Shown here one piece after another: positions 16,073 to 25,179 of a stretch of 61,451 nt of DNA. This DNA is from Bdellovibrionales bacterium (GTDB taxonomy: Bacteria > Bdellovibrionota > Bdellovibrionia > Bdellovibrionales > JAKFYE01). The notes beneath the pieces were generated by a model. It worked only from the letters and a program-made list of their open reading frames with translations, did not search any database and was not told where the DNA came from. The stretch lies in contig JAKFYE010000011.1 of the NCBI GenBank assembly GCA_021731045.1, forward strand, positions 1-61,451, in the 5' to 3' direction. Position 1 is the stretch's first letter, and the number at the start of each line of letters is the position of its first letter. A program made the translations under genes and the position numbers.

Positions 16073-18136
16073 ATGCGTCTTATGCAAACGGTTTTTATGT
16101 TTTTAATGGTTGTACTTGTAGGTTGTGCGCCTGAAAGTCGCGAAAAAGTTTTGGGTTTAAACGAACCACTCACACCTAAAAGTGAAGGTGATCGAATTAC
16201 GATCATTCGCAGCGATTATACTAAAGGCGAAATCACCGATTTATGTGCCGCAAAGATTGGATCTGCTCGTATGGCATTCACAAATATGATTGCGAATGCA
16301 GAAGCTGCGCCTGAAAATTTTCATTCGACGGTTTTAACCTACGAAACTGTTTGGGCCGACTTGGCTGACGCCGTTTATCCGTTAACTTTTATGGGTTACA
16401 CCTCAACCGACGCCGAACTTCGTGATGAAGGTTTTGCATGTGAAGAGGCCTTGAGCTCTTTTGGTGTTGAAATGGCGGCACGTAAAGACGTTTACAATGC
16501 GCTTCGAAATGCCATTCCCCGTAATTCTGAAGAAATGCGTTTGAAAAGTGAAACACTTTTGGGTTTTGAAAAGAACGGTTTGAATCTTCCAGATCAAGAC
16601 TTGGCAAAAGTCACAGAACTCCGTCAGTTACTTTCTAAGACAGAATCTGAGTTCTCTCAAAATCTCAACGAAGACGTTTCAACGGTCACCTTTACTAAAG
16701 ACGATCTTGAGGGTGTTCCGGAGTATATTGTAAAGCGTTTTAAAACTGATGCTACCGGTAATTTTATCGTGACGACAAAATCGACGGATTACGTCGGCGT
16801 TGCTGAAAATGCAAAAAAACCAGCAACTCGTAAGGCGATTCTCAGCGCGTATTTGAATCGTGCGGGTGCGGCCAACACCAAGCTTCTTGAAACCGCAGTT
16901 GTTTTGCGCGAGCAAATTGCGGCTGCTTTAGGATATAAAACATGGGCTGATTACCGCACGGATGGTCGTATGGCCGAAACGGGTGATACGGTTCTTAATT
17001 TTTTAAACAGCCTCAAAGGTAAATTAGCTCAAAGAAACGCAGACGATATCCAAATTTTACTTGAAGCAAAAAAATTAGAAGAGCCGGGAGCCACTGCGAT
17101 TGAGCCTTGGGACATCGGCTACTATACAAACCAAGTCAAAAAATCTAAATTTAATTTAGATGACGAGTTGATCAGTCAGTATTTTCCCAAAGACACCGTG
17201 ATGAAAGGTTTGTTCAAGGTTTATTCAACGCTTTTAAATGTCAATTTTGAAGAAGTTGTAAATGCGGATGTTTGGCACCCTGATGTGAAAATGTACGCGA
17301 TTCGTGAAAAATCCGATAACAGCATTATTGCGTATTTCTATACAGATCTCTTTCCTCGTGAAGGCAAGTACGGCCACGCGGCGGCGTTCCCTTTAATTTC
17401 GGGTCGCATGATCGGCTCTGGATACAGTCAGCCCGTGGCTTCGATCGTCGCAAACTTTACGCCTCCAACCGCAGATACGCCGTCGTTGCTCACGCACGAC
17501 GAAGTCGAAACGATGTTTCACGAGTTTGGGCACATTATGCATCAAACTTTGACTCGCGCTCCGTACGCTTCGCTTTCGGGTTCGAGCACGGCTCAAGACT
17601 TTGTTGAGGCGCCGTCACAGATGCTTGAAAACTGGGTTTGGAATAAACAGATTTTGACGATTGTCAGTGGTCACAAAGATACGGGCGAACCTTTGCCAGA
17701 TTCTATTTTGAGCCAAATGTTAGCGGCCAGAAACTTTAACCAAGGCTATTTTTATACTCGTCAACTCGTATTAGGTCTTACCGATATGACCATCCACACG
17801 CAAAGTGGACCGGTTAGTGTGGATGCCACATACGATCAGGTGTACCAAGAACTTTTAGGTGTTAAGCCCCTTGAAAACGCGCACTTTATGGCGACCTTCG
17901 GTCACATGATGGGTGGGTACGATGCCGGATACTACGGATACATTTGGTCGGAAGTGTATGCCGCTGATATGTTCACCGCGTTTAGCGGAAATCTTTTGGA
18001 TGAAAACGTGGGGCTTCGTTATCGTCACGAAATTTTAGAAAAAGGCCACATGTTGCCAGAAATTCAAATTGTAGAAAACTTTATTGGTCGTAAGCCGACG
18101 AATGATGCCTTCTACAAAAAACTAGGTATTCAATAA
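16073..18136 (+). CDS. M3 family oligopeptidase lipoprotein
   Basis: Zinc metallopeptidase of the thimet oligopeptidase/Dcp group, 687 aa. Active site: VETMFHEFGHIMHQ (HExxH) with the third ligand region FVEAPSQMLENW downstream. Start at ATG 16073 has CGGAGGAA just before it and gives a lipoprotein signal (FMFLMVVLVGCAPES), so the enzyme should be anchored to a membrane facing the periplasm. Most M3 peptidases are cytoplasmic, so the lipid-anchored form is notable; degradation of peptides in the periplasm or outside would fit a predator. Monocistronic, ending at a strong terminator. Confidence 0.94.
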   Translation: MRLMQTVFMFLMVVLVGCAPESREKVLGLNEPLTPKSEGDRITIIRSDYTKGEITDLCAAKIGSARMAFTNMIANAEAAPENFHSTVLTYETVWADLADAVYPLTFMGYTSTDAELRDEGFACEEALSSFGVEMAARKDVYNALRNAIPRNSEEMRLKSETLLGFEKNGLNLPDQDLAKVTELRQLLSKTESEFSQNLNEDVSTVTFTKDDLEGVPEYIVKRFKTDATGNFIVTTKSTDYVGVAENAKKPATRKAILSAYLNRAGAANTKLLETAVVLREQIAAALGYKTWADYRTDGRMAETGDTVLNFLNSLKGKLAQRNADDIQILLEAKKLEEPGATAIEPWDIGYYTNQVKKSKFNLDDELISQYFPKDTVMKGLFKVYSTLLNVNFEEVVNADVWHPDVKMYAIREKSDNSIIAYFYTDLFPREGKYGHAAAFPLISGRMIGSGYSQPVASIVANFTPPTADTPSLLTHDEVETMFHEFGHIMHQTLTRAPYASLSGSSTAQDFVEAPSQMLENWVWNKQILTIVSGHKDTGEPLPDSILSQMLAARNFNQGYFYTRQLVLGLTDMTIHTQSGPVSVDATYDQVYQELLGVKPLENAHFMATFGHMMGGYDAGYYGYIWSEVYAADMFTAFSGNLLDENVGLRYRHEILEKGHMLPEIQIVENFIGRKPTNDAFYKKLGIQ

Positions 18137-18160
18137 AGTTTAAAATTAAAAGTGAGAGTT

Positions 18161-18190
18161 AAAACCACATCTTCGGATGTGGTTTTTTTT
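18161..18190 (+). terminator. Rho-independent terminator of M3 peptidase gene
   Basis: Perfect 11-bp stem AAAACCACATC/GATGTGGTTTT with a TTCG tetraloop and a run of T. The gene ends at 18136. Confidence 0.92.
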
Positions 18191-18208
18191 ATTTAACTCT
18201 CTTATGGG

Positions 18209-19657
18209 TTAAGCGGCGATGCGGAGTTGGGTTTTACAAAACGCTTCGAAGGCTTTAAGGCTTCCGCGCTTTTCAAGTTTTTCGTAAGTTTTAGCGCTCA
18301 CGTAAATTCTGGGAATAAAATTTCGGTAATGACTTAGAATATTTAATAAAGAATTGTCTTCTTCAACCAAAAGTTTGACGTCGCCATTGGCTTTTATCAC
18401 TTTAACCGGATCTCGTAAAAGTACAACATTGGTCCCTTTAGCCTCTTTACGAATCATATCCATATTTTTAGTGAACTGAATGTCTTTAGAGGGAATGTCG
18501 TGAATCAACCAAGCCTCAGGACCTAAATCATTCAGCTCATTCTCAAGCCATTTAATGAGGCCACTAATTTGGCTCGCGACTTCGCTACGGTGTTCAGAAG
18601 ATTCAATAAGCGTCGGCACAACGGGCGCGATTTTAATTTGCTTAGGTGCTTTTCGGTATGCCAGCATTTCACAAAGCTCGCGAATCACAGGGTGCGCGGA
18701 AGGATTCGCTAAAAACTGGTGAAGTAATCCCTGAAAGTAACTGTCGTTAAACGTAAAGTAAGCGTTTGGATCTAAGGCAATATTTTTATAAATGTGATCG
18801 AATGAATGTGCGAGACCGTTTTCTAAAAAATATTCGTATATTTTTGCGGCAATCAAATCAAATTTGTAACCGGTGCCGTCATCAATAATTTGTGAATACC
18901 AAGAGTACCGACAAATTAAAAAATATTCGGCAATGTTGCGTGCATGATCGTTGATTCCTAAACCTTCTTGTCCGCCCAGCTCAAAAGTTTTCAAATTGTG
19001 AATCAAATAGTCGGCATCGTATACTCCGTAATTGACGCCCGTATGATGCGCATCTCGCAAAAGATAATCCATGCGATCCGCATCGATATCGGAGTGCATA
19101 AGTTGATTGGCAAGAAGATGATGAGACTTGCCTGCTATGATCAAAGAAAGCTCCGTGGGGTCTATACCTTCTTCTTTTAAAATCTGCGTAATGCCACCTG
19201 CAAAATCTGTATTTTGAATAATGTGCGCGCCTAAAGCTTCGTGTCCCGGAAAGCGTGATTTGACTCCGGAAGCTTGCTGCTTTTTCCAATGATTAATGTA
19301 GGCGAGTTCTATCGTATGCGAAAATGGAAAAGTGCCGATATCGTGAAGTAACGCAGCAAAACGCATTTTGCGATGAAACATCGTCGCGGGCTCTTTATTG
19401 TTCGGATCAAAAAGCATGTCTTCAGGAACCGCTTTTCCGATCGAACGTAAAATACGATCCATCATGTGCATCACGCCCAGCGTGTGAGGAAAACGCGTGT
19501 GCGTTCCACCAGGAAAAATATAAAAAGTAAAACCTAATTGTTTGATCCAGCGAAGACGTTGATAGTACGGCGTTTGTATAAGAGCTTGTTCGCCCTTAGT
19601 GAGAGAAATGTATCCGTGTATGGCATCAAAAACGACTTTTTTATAGAGCTTAGACAT
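18209..19657 (-). CDS. HD-domain phosphohydrolase (dNTPase/SAMHD1-like)
   Basis: 482 aa cytoplasmic metal-dependent phosphohydrolase. HD signatures: TRFPHTLGVMHMMDR (first His), AALLHDIGTFPFSHTIE (HD), and LMHSDIDADRMDYLLRD (last Asp), as in the dGTPase/SAMHD1 branch. The N-terminal VVFDAIHGYISL and YQRLRWIKQLG are also typical. Such enzymes hydrolyse deoxynucleoside triphosphates or related nucleotides; some act in phage defence, but nothing around it suggests that. Monocistronic, convergent with the M3 peptidase gene. Confidence 0.9.
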   Translation of the reverse strand: MSKLYKKVVFDAIHGYISLTKGEQALIQTPYYQRLRWIKQLGFTFYIFPGGTHTRFPHTLGVMHMMDRILRSIGKAVPEDMLFDPNNKEPATMFHRKMRFAALLHDIGTFPFSHTIELAYINHWKKQQASGVKSRFPGHEALGAHIIQNTDFAGGITQILKEEGIDPTELSLIIAGKSHHLLANQLMHSDIDADRMDYLLRDAHHTGVNYGVYDADYLIHNLKTFELGGQEGLGINDHARNIAEYFLICRYSWYSQIIDDGTGYKFDLIAAKIYEYFLENGLAHSFDHIYKNIALDPNAYFTFNDSYFQGLLHQFLANPSAHPVIRELCEMLAYRKAPKQIKIAPVVPTLIESSEHRSEVASQISGLIKWLENELNDLGPEAWLIHDIPSKDIQFTKNMDMIRKEAKGTNVVLLRDPVKVIKANGDVKLLVEEDNSLLNILSHYRNFIPRIYVSAKTYEKLEKRGSLKAFEAFCKTQLRIAA

Positions 19658-19774
19658 GTTCTTACTTATCGGTACTTTTTCAAAGGTTTACTTGGACTTT
19701 CGACTGACGCTTTCAAAATTAGAGACAAATCTTAATTATGTTACTAGGCTTTGGTCAGGTCTTATTTACAAAGG

Positions 19775-21022
19775 CTAGAAAAAGTAAGCGGATCCTACGA
19801 GCATTGAAAAAATCTGCTGTGATTTTTTTACTTTTTGTAGAGATTGATTTAGCTTCTCGACAGAATAGCCCGTTCCGCCTGTGTAATAACCACCAATTGT
19901 AAAGGACACTTTGTCGCTCGTAAAAATACCAAAATTTGTACTGAAACCCCACATATCAATATGATCCGAACGTCTTTCTGAGATATCGTTACTGATCGGC
20001 GGGTGCGAAGAAAAATTCGTAAAGAGTCCTGTGCGTAAGCGCAACCAGTGCTTTAGAAAAAACTCGGCTCCTAAAGAAAAATTCCAAATCTCAACATTTT
20101 CGACGAGCTCGCGCGCATCTAAATCATCTAAATCGTAGTAACGTTCTTTACCAAAATAAGTGACATCAAAAGAAAAAGTTCGTTTACCAGCCTCTTGATA
20201 AGCCACCCCGAATGCGGCCTTCATAGGTATGCGCGTTTCTGAAGGGAGTTCGTTCTTAGCGACTTGAGTGGGTTCGTTCGTCGCTTGCGTATCAATTGAA
20301 GTTGCAAAATAAGACCCTCGCCCGTGCACTTCAATCGAAGGAAATCTTAGGCTAGTGCCTGCAGACCATCTCGAATTAAATCTGTGATAATATCCAAGAA
20401 GATAAACTATAGAGTTGTTATTAAACGTTTTCTCTTCTGAATTTAAAACGGCGGTTCCGTTAGACCTTTTAAAATTATCGATTAAGGACTTCTGATAAAA
20501 GCGAGAAGTATAATAAACGGTTAGGCCCACACTCGAAACATCCGAGAGATTAACCGCCATGTTTCCGCCCACCCAAAGCGATTCATCTAAAATATTCAAA
20601 GAGGTGTTCTGCAATTCTTGAGATTTCACAGGGCCTGAAAAAAAATCGTAATCAGGGACGATAATAGAAAGGCCAATGGCAAAAGGCCCAAAGGCGGCAA
20701 CGCTTCCAGCCGAAGCCGGAATCGAACGAAAGTTTCCGCGGTTGATTCGCCCTGTGCCCCCAGAAAAGCCGCTGTAGTCCCCATATTCTGAGTCGTATTT
20801 ATTATAAATGTTGGCGCTAGCAGAGAGGGACGTTCCTTTCATTCTCGCTAAGGTTGCAGGATTATAATACGAACAAGCGGCAGGATCACCTGTGAGTCCC
20901 GTAAATGCGCCGCCCATGCCTGCCGCCATGTCCCCAATTAAAACAGAATTATAATTGCCGTAAGCTCCGGCAAACACCGTAGTGTTTACAAAAAAGGTGA
21001 GAAGTAAGATCCAACTTTGCAT
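19775..21022 (-). CDS. FadL/OmpP1-like outer membrane protein
   Basis: 415 aa with signal peptide (LLLTFFVNTTVFAGAYG) and a beta-barrel pattern ending in the aromatic SMLVGSAYFF. The N-terminal MAAGMGGAFTGLTGDPAACSYYNPATLARM is the family hallmark of FadL/TodX channels, where the NPA region forms the hatch. Expected function: uptake of hydrophobic compounds such as long-chain fatty acids across the outer membrane. This fits the acyl-CoA enzymes in the window, though there is no operon link. Upstream lies a subtilisin gene on the same strand, separated by a hairpin. Confidence 0.85.
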   Translation of the reverse strand: MQSWILLLTFFVNTTVFAGAYGNYNSVLIGDMAAGMGGAFTGLTGDPAACSYYNPATLARMKGTSLSASANIYNKYDSEYGDYSGFSGGTGRINRGNFRSIPASAGSVAAFGPFAIGLSIIVPDYDFFSGPVKSQELQNTSLNILDESLWVGGNMAVNLSDVSSVGLTVYYTSRFYQKSLIDNFKRSNGTAVLNSEEKTFNNNSIVYLLGYYHRFNSRWSAGTSLRFPSIEVHGRGSYFATSIDTQATNEPTQVAKNELPSETRIPMKAAFGVAYQEAGKRTFSFDVTYFGKERYYDLDDLDARELVENVEIWNFSLGAEFFLKHWLRLRTGLFTNFSSHPPISNDISERRSDHIDMWGFSTNFGIFTSDKVSFTIGGYYTGGTGYSVEKLNQSLQKVKKSQQIFSMLVGSAYFF

Positions 21023-21098
21023 GACTAAAAAGGTAAAGGGCCTTTTTATGAAAGGGAAGTAGAATTTATTTTGTTCATGAGTATTAGAGAGTCAAAGG

Positions 21099-21124
21099 CG
21101 GTGCTGAGTTTAATCTCAGCACCG
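21099..21124 (-). terminator. Stem-loop after subtilisin lipoprotein gene
   Basis: Perfect 10-bp stem CGGTGCTGAG/CTCAGCACCG with six-base loop, 8 bp after the stop of the minus-strand protease gene. A U-run is poor, so termination efficiency is uncertain. Confidence 0.6.
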
Positions 21125-21131
21125 TGAGTTG

Positions 21132-22967
21132 TTAATGATGGCTTAAAATACTTGCAGCTGCAGGATCTTTCGAAAGTGCCGTCAGGGCTGCTGGAATATT
21201 GATCACACCACCAGATTTTACTTTTCCAGTCAGAGCGGCTTTTTTCACAGACGTTCCCTGAAGAGTCGAAATAAGCGTGACGGGCAATGCTTTCGGATAA
21301 GCTGATTTTAAAACTGCAAGAGCTCCGGCAACAACAGGTGTTGCCATTGAAGTGCCCATCAAGCCTTCGTAAGCTTTAATTGATGGCCAGTAGTAGGCCG
21401 CCAGTATCGGCTTTGAAGAATCAAATTCGTCATCAGGATTCATATCAGGTGCGCCCCCGGGAGCCGCAACCTGAACTAAAGTGGCGCTATAGTTAGAGTA
21501 AACCGCTAAAGCACCTGCTGAATCGACGGAAGAAATCGCAATGAGATTAGAAGAGGCAATTGACGAAGGCAGGTGAGGGTATTTTTCGATATTATAACCT
21601 TTACCAGCTAACTCTTCAAAAACTTCATCCTGAGGAAATCCGTTGCCTGCGGCTGCAGCAACAATCACGTTATGAGTTTTGGCATATTCCAAAGTTGTTC
21701 GATACTCGTTAGCAATCGTTTTGATTTGTGAAGGCGTCATTGCAAATGTATCCATGCCGAGTGACAAATTAATCACATTTGCACCGCGATCAACTGCGTA
21801 GAGCATTCCAGCTTTGATACTCGCGAGATCCCCTCCGCCAAAAGCATTTAATACTTTTATCGCCAAAATTTTAGCATTTGGTGCAACACCTGTGACCGCA
21901 GAGGCTGCGATGCCCGCAACGTGTGTTCCGTGCATACCATCATCTATCGGCATAGAATCTTTGTTCGCGAAGTCCCATCCTGCGACGTCGTCTACATAAC
22001 CGTTCCCATCATCATCAAAATAGTTGTTAGGAATTTCTTTAGGATTTGTAAGAATGTTGGCTCTTAAGTCAGGGTGATTATAGTTCACTCCTGTATCTAT
22101 GACGGCGATCACAACATCGTCACCTTTTGATTGCTTCCATGCCTCAATGCCTCCGACTTCGTCTAAGTGAAAAAATTGAGAGCGGTCGCTAGTCATGTCA
22201 AAAGTACGAGGAGCTTTTGGCCCGGCAAACTCTTGGTTGTATGTTACGCCAAAATCAAATCCTGTAAACGTACAGTTTTTTGCAGTGTCTTGAACGACGA
22301 GTCCGATGCTGTAACTGCCAGGTAGGTCTGGTGTGAAAGAAAGCGTTAACCCATTAACAAGTTTTTCTTCAAAAGCAGAGCCTGGGGGACCTTGAATAAG
22401 CCAAAGTTGGTCCAAAGTTTTATCTGTTTGGAATGAAACAGATTTTGTTGCGGTAAATGAAACCGCGCCATCTTTAAGATTAATGATAGGCATGTCTTCT
22501 GAAAGTTGGTCGACCAAGCTCGTTGGGACCACAATCGCGTCAGGTTGTTGAGCTTCGACTTCTGATTTTACGCACGTGTCAATACTGATGGCTTTTAATA
22601 AGCTTTGTGCGCTTGAAGCATGAGCCTTTGGAACCATGTTTTTGAAATAAACATTTTGATAAGATTTAACATTGAAGGTTTTTAAAGCGGCGTCGAGCTC
22701 CTCTTGCTTGATATTGTAAAACTCATACATCCCGTGAGTTTGATTGATTTCACGGACTTCAAGAGAGTCTTTTTTATCCATGAGTTTTTCGATTTGACTG
22801 CGAAGCTCAAAGGCTTCGTTTTCATTAGCAGAGTTGAGTTGAACAACGACTCCGGTTTCAGCCTGACTGGTAGGAGCATGAGCATGCCATCTTGTAGATA
22901 CAGATTTTTTTTCTGCACACGCAGCTAATAGTAAAAATGGGCTTAAATAGATAACCAGTTTTTTCAT
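21132..22967 (-). CDS. Subtilisin-like (S8) serine protease lipoprotein
   Basis: 611 aa from ATG 22967, preceded by AAGGGGGGA; the protein begins with a lipobox (FLLLAACAEKK, Cys17). A propeptide-like N-terminal region of about 200 residues precedes the S8 domain with Asp in VIAVIDTGVNYNHPDL, His in MHGTHVAGIAAS and Ser in MGTSMATPVVAGAL. NYFDDDGNGYVDDV is a typical Ca-site-like insert. A secreted or surface-anchored protease, suited to extracellular degradation. The 551-bp region upstream contains a long palindrome and its promoter. A related S8 domain is encoded at 42533. Confidence 0.94.
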   Translation of the reverse strand: MKKLVIYLSPFLLLAACAEKKSVSTRWHAHAPTSQAETGVVVQLNSANENEAFELRSQIEKLMDKKDSLEVREINQTHGMYEFYNIKQEELDAALKTFNVKSYQNVYFKNMVPKAHASSAQSLLKAISIDTCVKSEVEAQQPDAIVVPTSLVDQLSEDMPIINLKDGAVSFTATKSVSFQTDKTLDQLWLIQGPPGSAFEEKLVNGLTLSFTPDLPGSYSIGLVVQDTAKNCTFTGFDFGVTYNQEFAGPKAPRTFDMTSDRSQFFHLDEVGGIEAWKQSKGDDVVIAVIDTGVNYNHPDLRANILTNPKEIPNNYFDDDGNGYVDDVAGWDFANKDSMPIDDGMHGTHVAGIAASAVTGVAPNAKILAIKVLNAFGGGDLASIKAGMLYAVDRGANVINLSLGMDTFAMTPSQIKTIANEYRTTLEYAKTHNVIVAAAAGNGFPQDEVFEELAGKGYNIEKYPHLPSSIASSNLIAISSVDSAGALAVYSNYSATLVQVAAPGGAPDMNPDDEFDSSKPILAAYYWPSIKAYEGLMGTSMATPVVAGALAVLKSAYPKALPVTLISTLQGTSVKKAALTGKVKSGGVINIPAALTALSKDPAAASILSHH

Positions 22968-23518
22968 CAAATCCCCCCTTGCGAGTTTGTTGTTATCTTT
23001 GCCACATAAATTGTAAAGCAATATATACTTTGAAGACATATAAATATTTTTTATAAGTGATGAATTGCACAGTAATATTATATATTTACATATTGCTCCT
23101 AGGGCCTAATTTAATAAAAAATAAGGCTTAAAATGTGTTTGTTTTAGCGTCATAAAATTTTTCGCAGGGACTTATGTTTTACGAAAGAAATAAAAGCGAC
23201 AGGAGTGAAAGCAGAGACTCTTGAATTGAAAAGTCGTACTTATAACAATTCCATTAAATAATTCCCTAACATTGCTGGTTCTTTTTATACAGATTCAATT
23301 TCGTCCTCCATGAATCAGCTACTGGCTAATCCCTCGTCGTCCCGCATTGAATCTGAATAAAAATTCCTGCGAAGATCTAGGGATTATTTAATGGAATTAG
23401 TATTAGGCATGAGCCCACGGCGAGGGTTCACATTTTGTGCGATTCGTACACTTATGCTCAACATTGAGGCTGCACTTTTGATAGACAGCCGTGCGAGGTT
23501 GTAATAGCGTTTTTGTAA
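22968..23518. other. 551-bp intergenic region between divergent genes
   Basis: No coding frame of substance. The half next to the protease gene is very AT-rich (22990-23130) and should carry its promoter; the half next to the M50 protease gene holds the palindromic element at 23247-23398. The frame on the minus strand at 23403-23720 overlaps the M50 gene and is not credible. Confidence 0.6.
23247..23398. repeat. Nested long inverted repeat
   Basis: Outer arms 23247-23269 and 23378-23398 pair over about 20 bp with one single-base bulge (AATTCCATTAAATAAT and complement). Inside, 23282-23299 pairs with 23346-23363 with one mismatch (AGATTCAAT/ATTGAATCT). The 46-bp centre is CT-rich. Same nested design as the other elements in this window but with unrelated sequence. 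Confidence 0.8.
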
Positions 23519-24175
23519 ATGGATGGAGATATAGCAGAAAAAATTGTGAGGGCCGGGATGTACTACGTTCCGTTTCTGTTTTCACTTTGTGTTCATGAAG
23601 TTGCACACGGATGGGTGGCGTTGAAACGGGGGGATCAGACTGCGAAGTCGATGGGACGTCTGACGCTAAATCCGATGGTGCATGCAGATACGATTGGCAC
23701 CTTTGTTTTACCCATCGCATCTTTAATCATGGGGTCACCGATTTTTTTTGGGTGGGCTAAGCCGGTTCCGGTGAATTCTCGTAATCTCAAAAATCCACGT
23801 TCAGATATGTTTTGGATCGCAGCTGCCGGGCCGCTTTCAAATATTTTAATGGCCTTTATTGGTGCTTTTGTTTTGGTCTTTGCAGAAAAGCACATGGTGA
23901 ATTTTAGCGAAAGTATCCAAACGTTGATGTTTATTTTTATACAGTTGAATCTTTTTTTAGCGGTGTTTAATCTTCTTCCGATTCATCCTCTTGATGGCGG
24001 AAAAGTCATTGCGCGTTTTATTCCCCTCAGCTGGGATCGTAAGCTTGAAGAAAACCAACAAATGTTATCGATGTTTTTACTTATGTTGTTTATGACAGGT
24101 GCAATGTCGATTTTGCGCTATCCGGTTGTGTTGTTAATGGCGTCTTTTGTCAGCCTCGCAAGGGCTATTGTATGA
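23519..24175 (+). CDS. M50 family site-2-type membrane metalloprotease
   Basis: 218-aa integral membrane protein with the zinc motif HEVAH (H26, E27, H30) in the first helix and NLLPIHPLDGGK (D159) carrying the third ligand, plus GPLSNILMAF. This is the compact, PDZ-less bacterial class of unknown substrates (YwhC/FtsH-neighbour type). Start at 23519 lacks a clear ribosome-binding site; an alternative at 23558 would leave the catalytic motif intact. It begins an operon: its stop overlaps the trpS ATG by four bases. Confidence 0.9.
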   Translation: MDGDIAEKIVRAGMYYVPFLFSLCVHEVAHGWVALKRGDQTAKSMGRLTLNPMVHADTIGTFVLPIASLIMGSPIFFGWAKPVPVNSRNLKNPRSDMFWIAAAGPLSNILMAFIGAFVLVFAEKHMVNFSESIQTLMFIFIQLNLFLAVFNLLPIHPLDGGKVIARFIPLSWDRKLEENQQMLSMFLLMLFMTGAMSILRYPVVLLMASFVSLARAIV

Positions 24176-25179
24176 GCGAAATCAAACTTCGAGTGATGAG
24201 CGGTATGCGGTCGACCGGGCCTCTTCATATGGGGCATTACTTTGGTGTTCTTAAGAATTGGATCGTGCTGCAGGAGCAATACACATGTTTTTTTGGAGCT
24301 ATGGATTGGCATGCGCAAATGGGAAAGTACAAAGAGTCGTTCGAAGTCGATCCCATTGTTCGCGATAATATTGCGGAGTGGATCGCGTGGGGTTTAGATC
24401 CACAAAAATGCTGCATTTATGTGCAGAGTCTTGTGCCGGAAACATTAGAACTTTTTATGGCTTTTGCTGTGCTGACGCCGATGGGGTGGCTAGAACGGGT
24501 CAATACTTGGAAAGATTCAACAGAAGAGATGAAGCAGACCGACACGCATAATTTAGGTCGATTTGCTTATCCAGTTTTACAAACAGCGGACATTGCGATT
24601 ATGGGCGCTTCATTAGTTCCAATTGGCAAAGATCAAGTTTCGCATTTAGAAATTTCACGTGAAATTGTGAGACGATTTAACAGTCTTTATAAAGCCAAAC
24701 TTCCGGAGCCCAAGCCACTTTTAACAGAAAATGCGATGGTGCCAGGGACAGACGGGCGCAAAATGTCGAACTCGTATGGCAATTTTATTCCTTTATCAGA
24801 AGAGCCAAAGGCTTTAGAAAAACGCATTCGGGCGATGCCAACAGATCCTCAACGGGCCCGTCGAGAAAACCCCGGGAATCCCGAGGTTTGCCCAGTCTAC
24901 GGGTATCATAAACTGTTTTCTTCGGACGAAGATTTGAAGTGGGTTGTTCAAGGTTGTACAACCGCGGGAATTGGGTGTGGCGATTGTAAAGCCCGATTAT
25001 TCAGCAATATTAACCGCTTATGCGAAAAACCTCGCGAAACTAAAAAAGAGTTGTTGCATAATACTAATCGTCTTGATGCAATCATTCACGACGGCGTCCA
25101 ACGAGTCAGAAAAGAAGCGCAAACGACGCTTAAGACCGTGCGCGCCGCAATGAAGTTTTTTGGAGGGGTACAGAGTTGA
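24172..25179 (+). CDS. trpS: Tryptophan--tRNA ligase
   Basis: Class I aminoacyl-tRNA synthetase, 335 aa. HIGH-type motif HMGH at 19-22 within MRSTGPLHMGHYFGVLKNW and KMSKS-type motif KMSNSYGN near 200; FAYPVLQTADIAIMGASLVPIGKDQ is characteristic of TrpRS. The second K of KMSKS is Asn here, a tolerated variation but worth noting. ATGA overlap with the M50 gene and TGATG overlap with scpA put it in the middle of a coupled operon, a combination (trpS-scpA-scpB) found in several bacteria. Confidence 0.95.
   Translation: MSEIKLRVMSGMRSTGPLHMGHYFGVLKNWIVLQEQYTCFFGAMDWHAQMGKYKESFEVDPIVRDNIAEWIAWGLDPQKCCIYVQSLVPETLELFMAFAVLTPMGWLERVNTWKDSTEEMKQTDTHNLGRFAYPVLQTADIAIMGASLVPIGKDQVSHLEISREIVRRFNSLYKAKLPEPKPLLTENAMVPGTDGRKMSNSYGNFIPLSEEPKALEKRIRAMPTDPQRARRENPGNPEVCPVYGYHKLFSSDEDLKWVVQGCTTAGIGCGDCKARLFSNINRLCEKPRETKKELLHNTNRLDAIIHDGVQRVRKEAQTTLKTVRAAMKFFGGVQS

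Noticed and set aside
23403..23720. 105-codon minus-strand frame before the M50 gene
   Set aside because: Lies opposite the start of a well-supported membrane protease; His/Ser/Thr-rich shadow composition.
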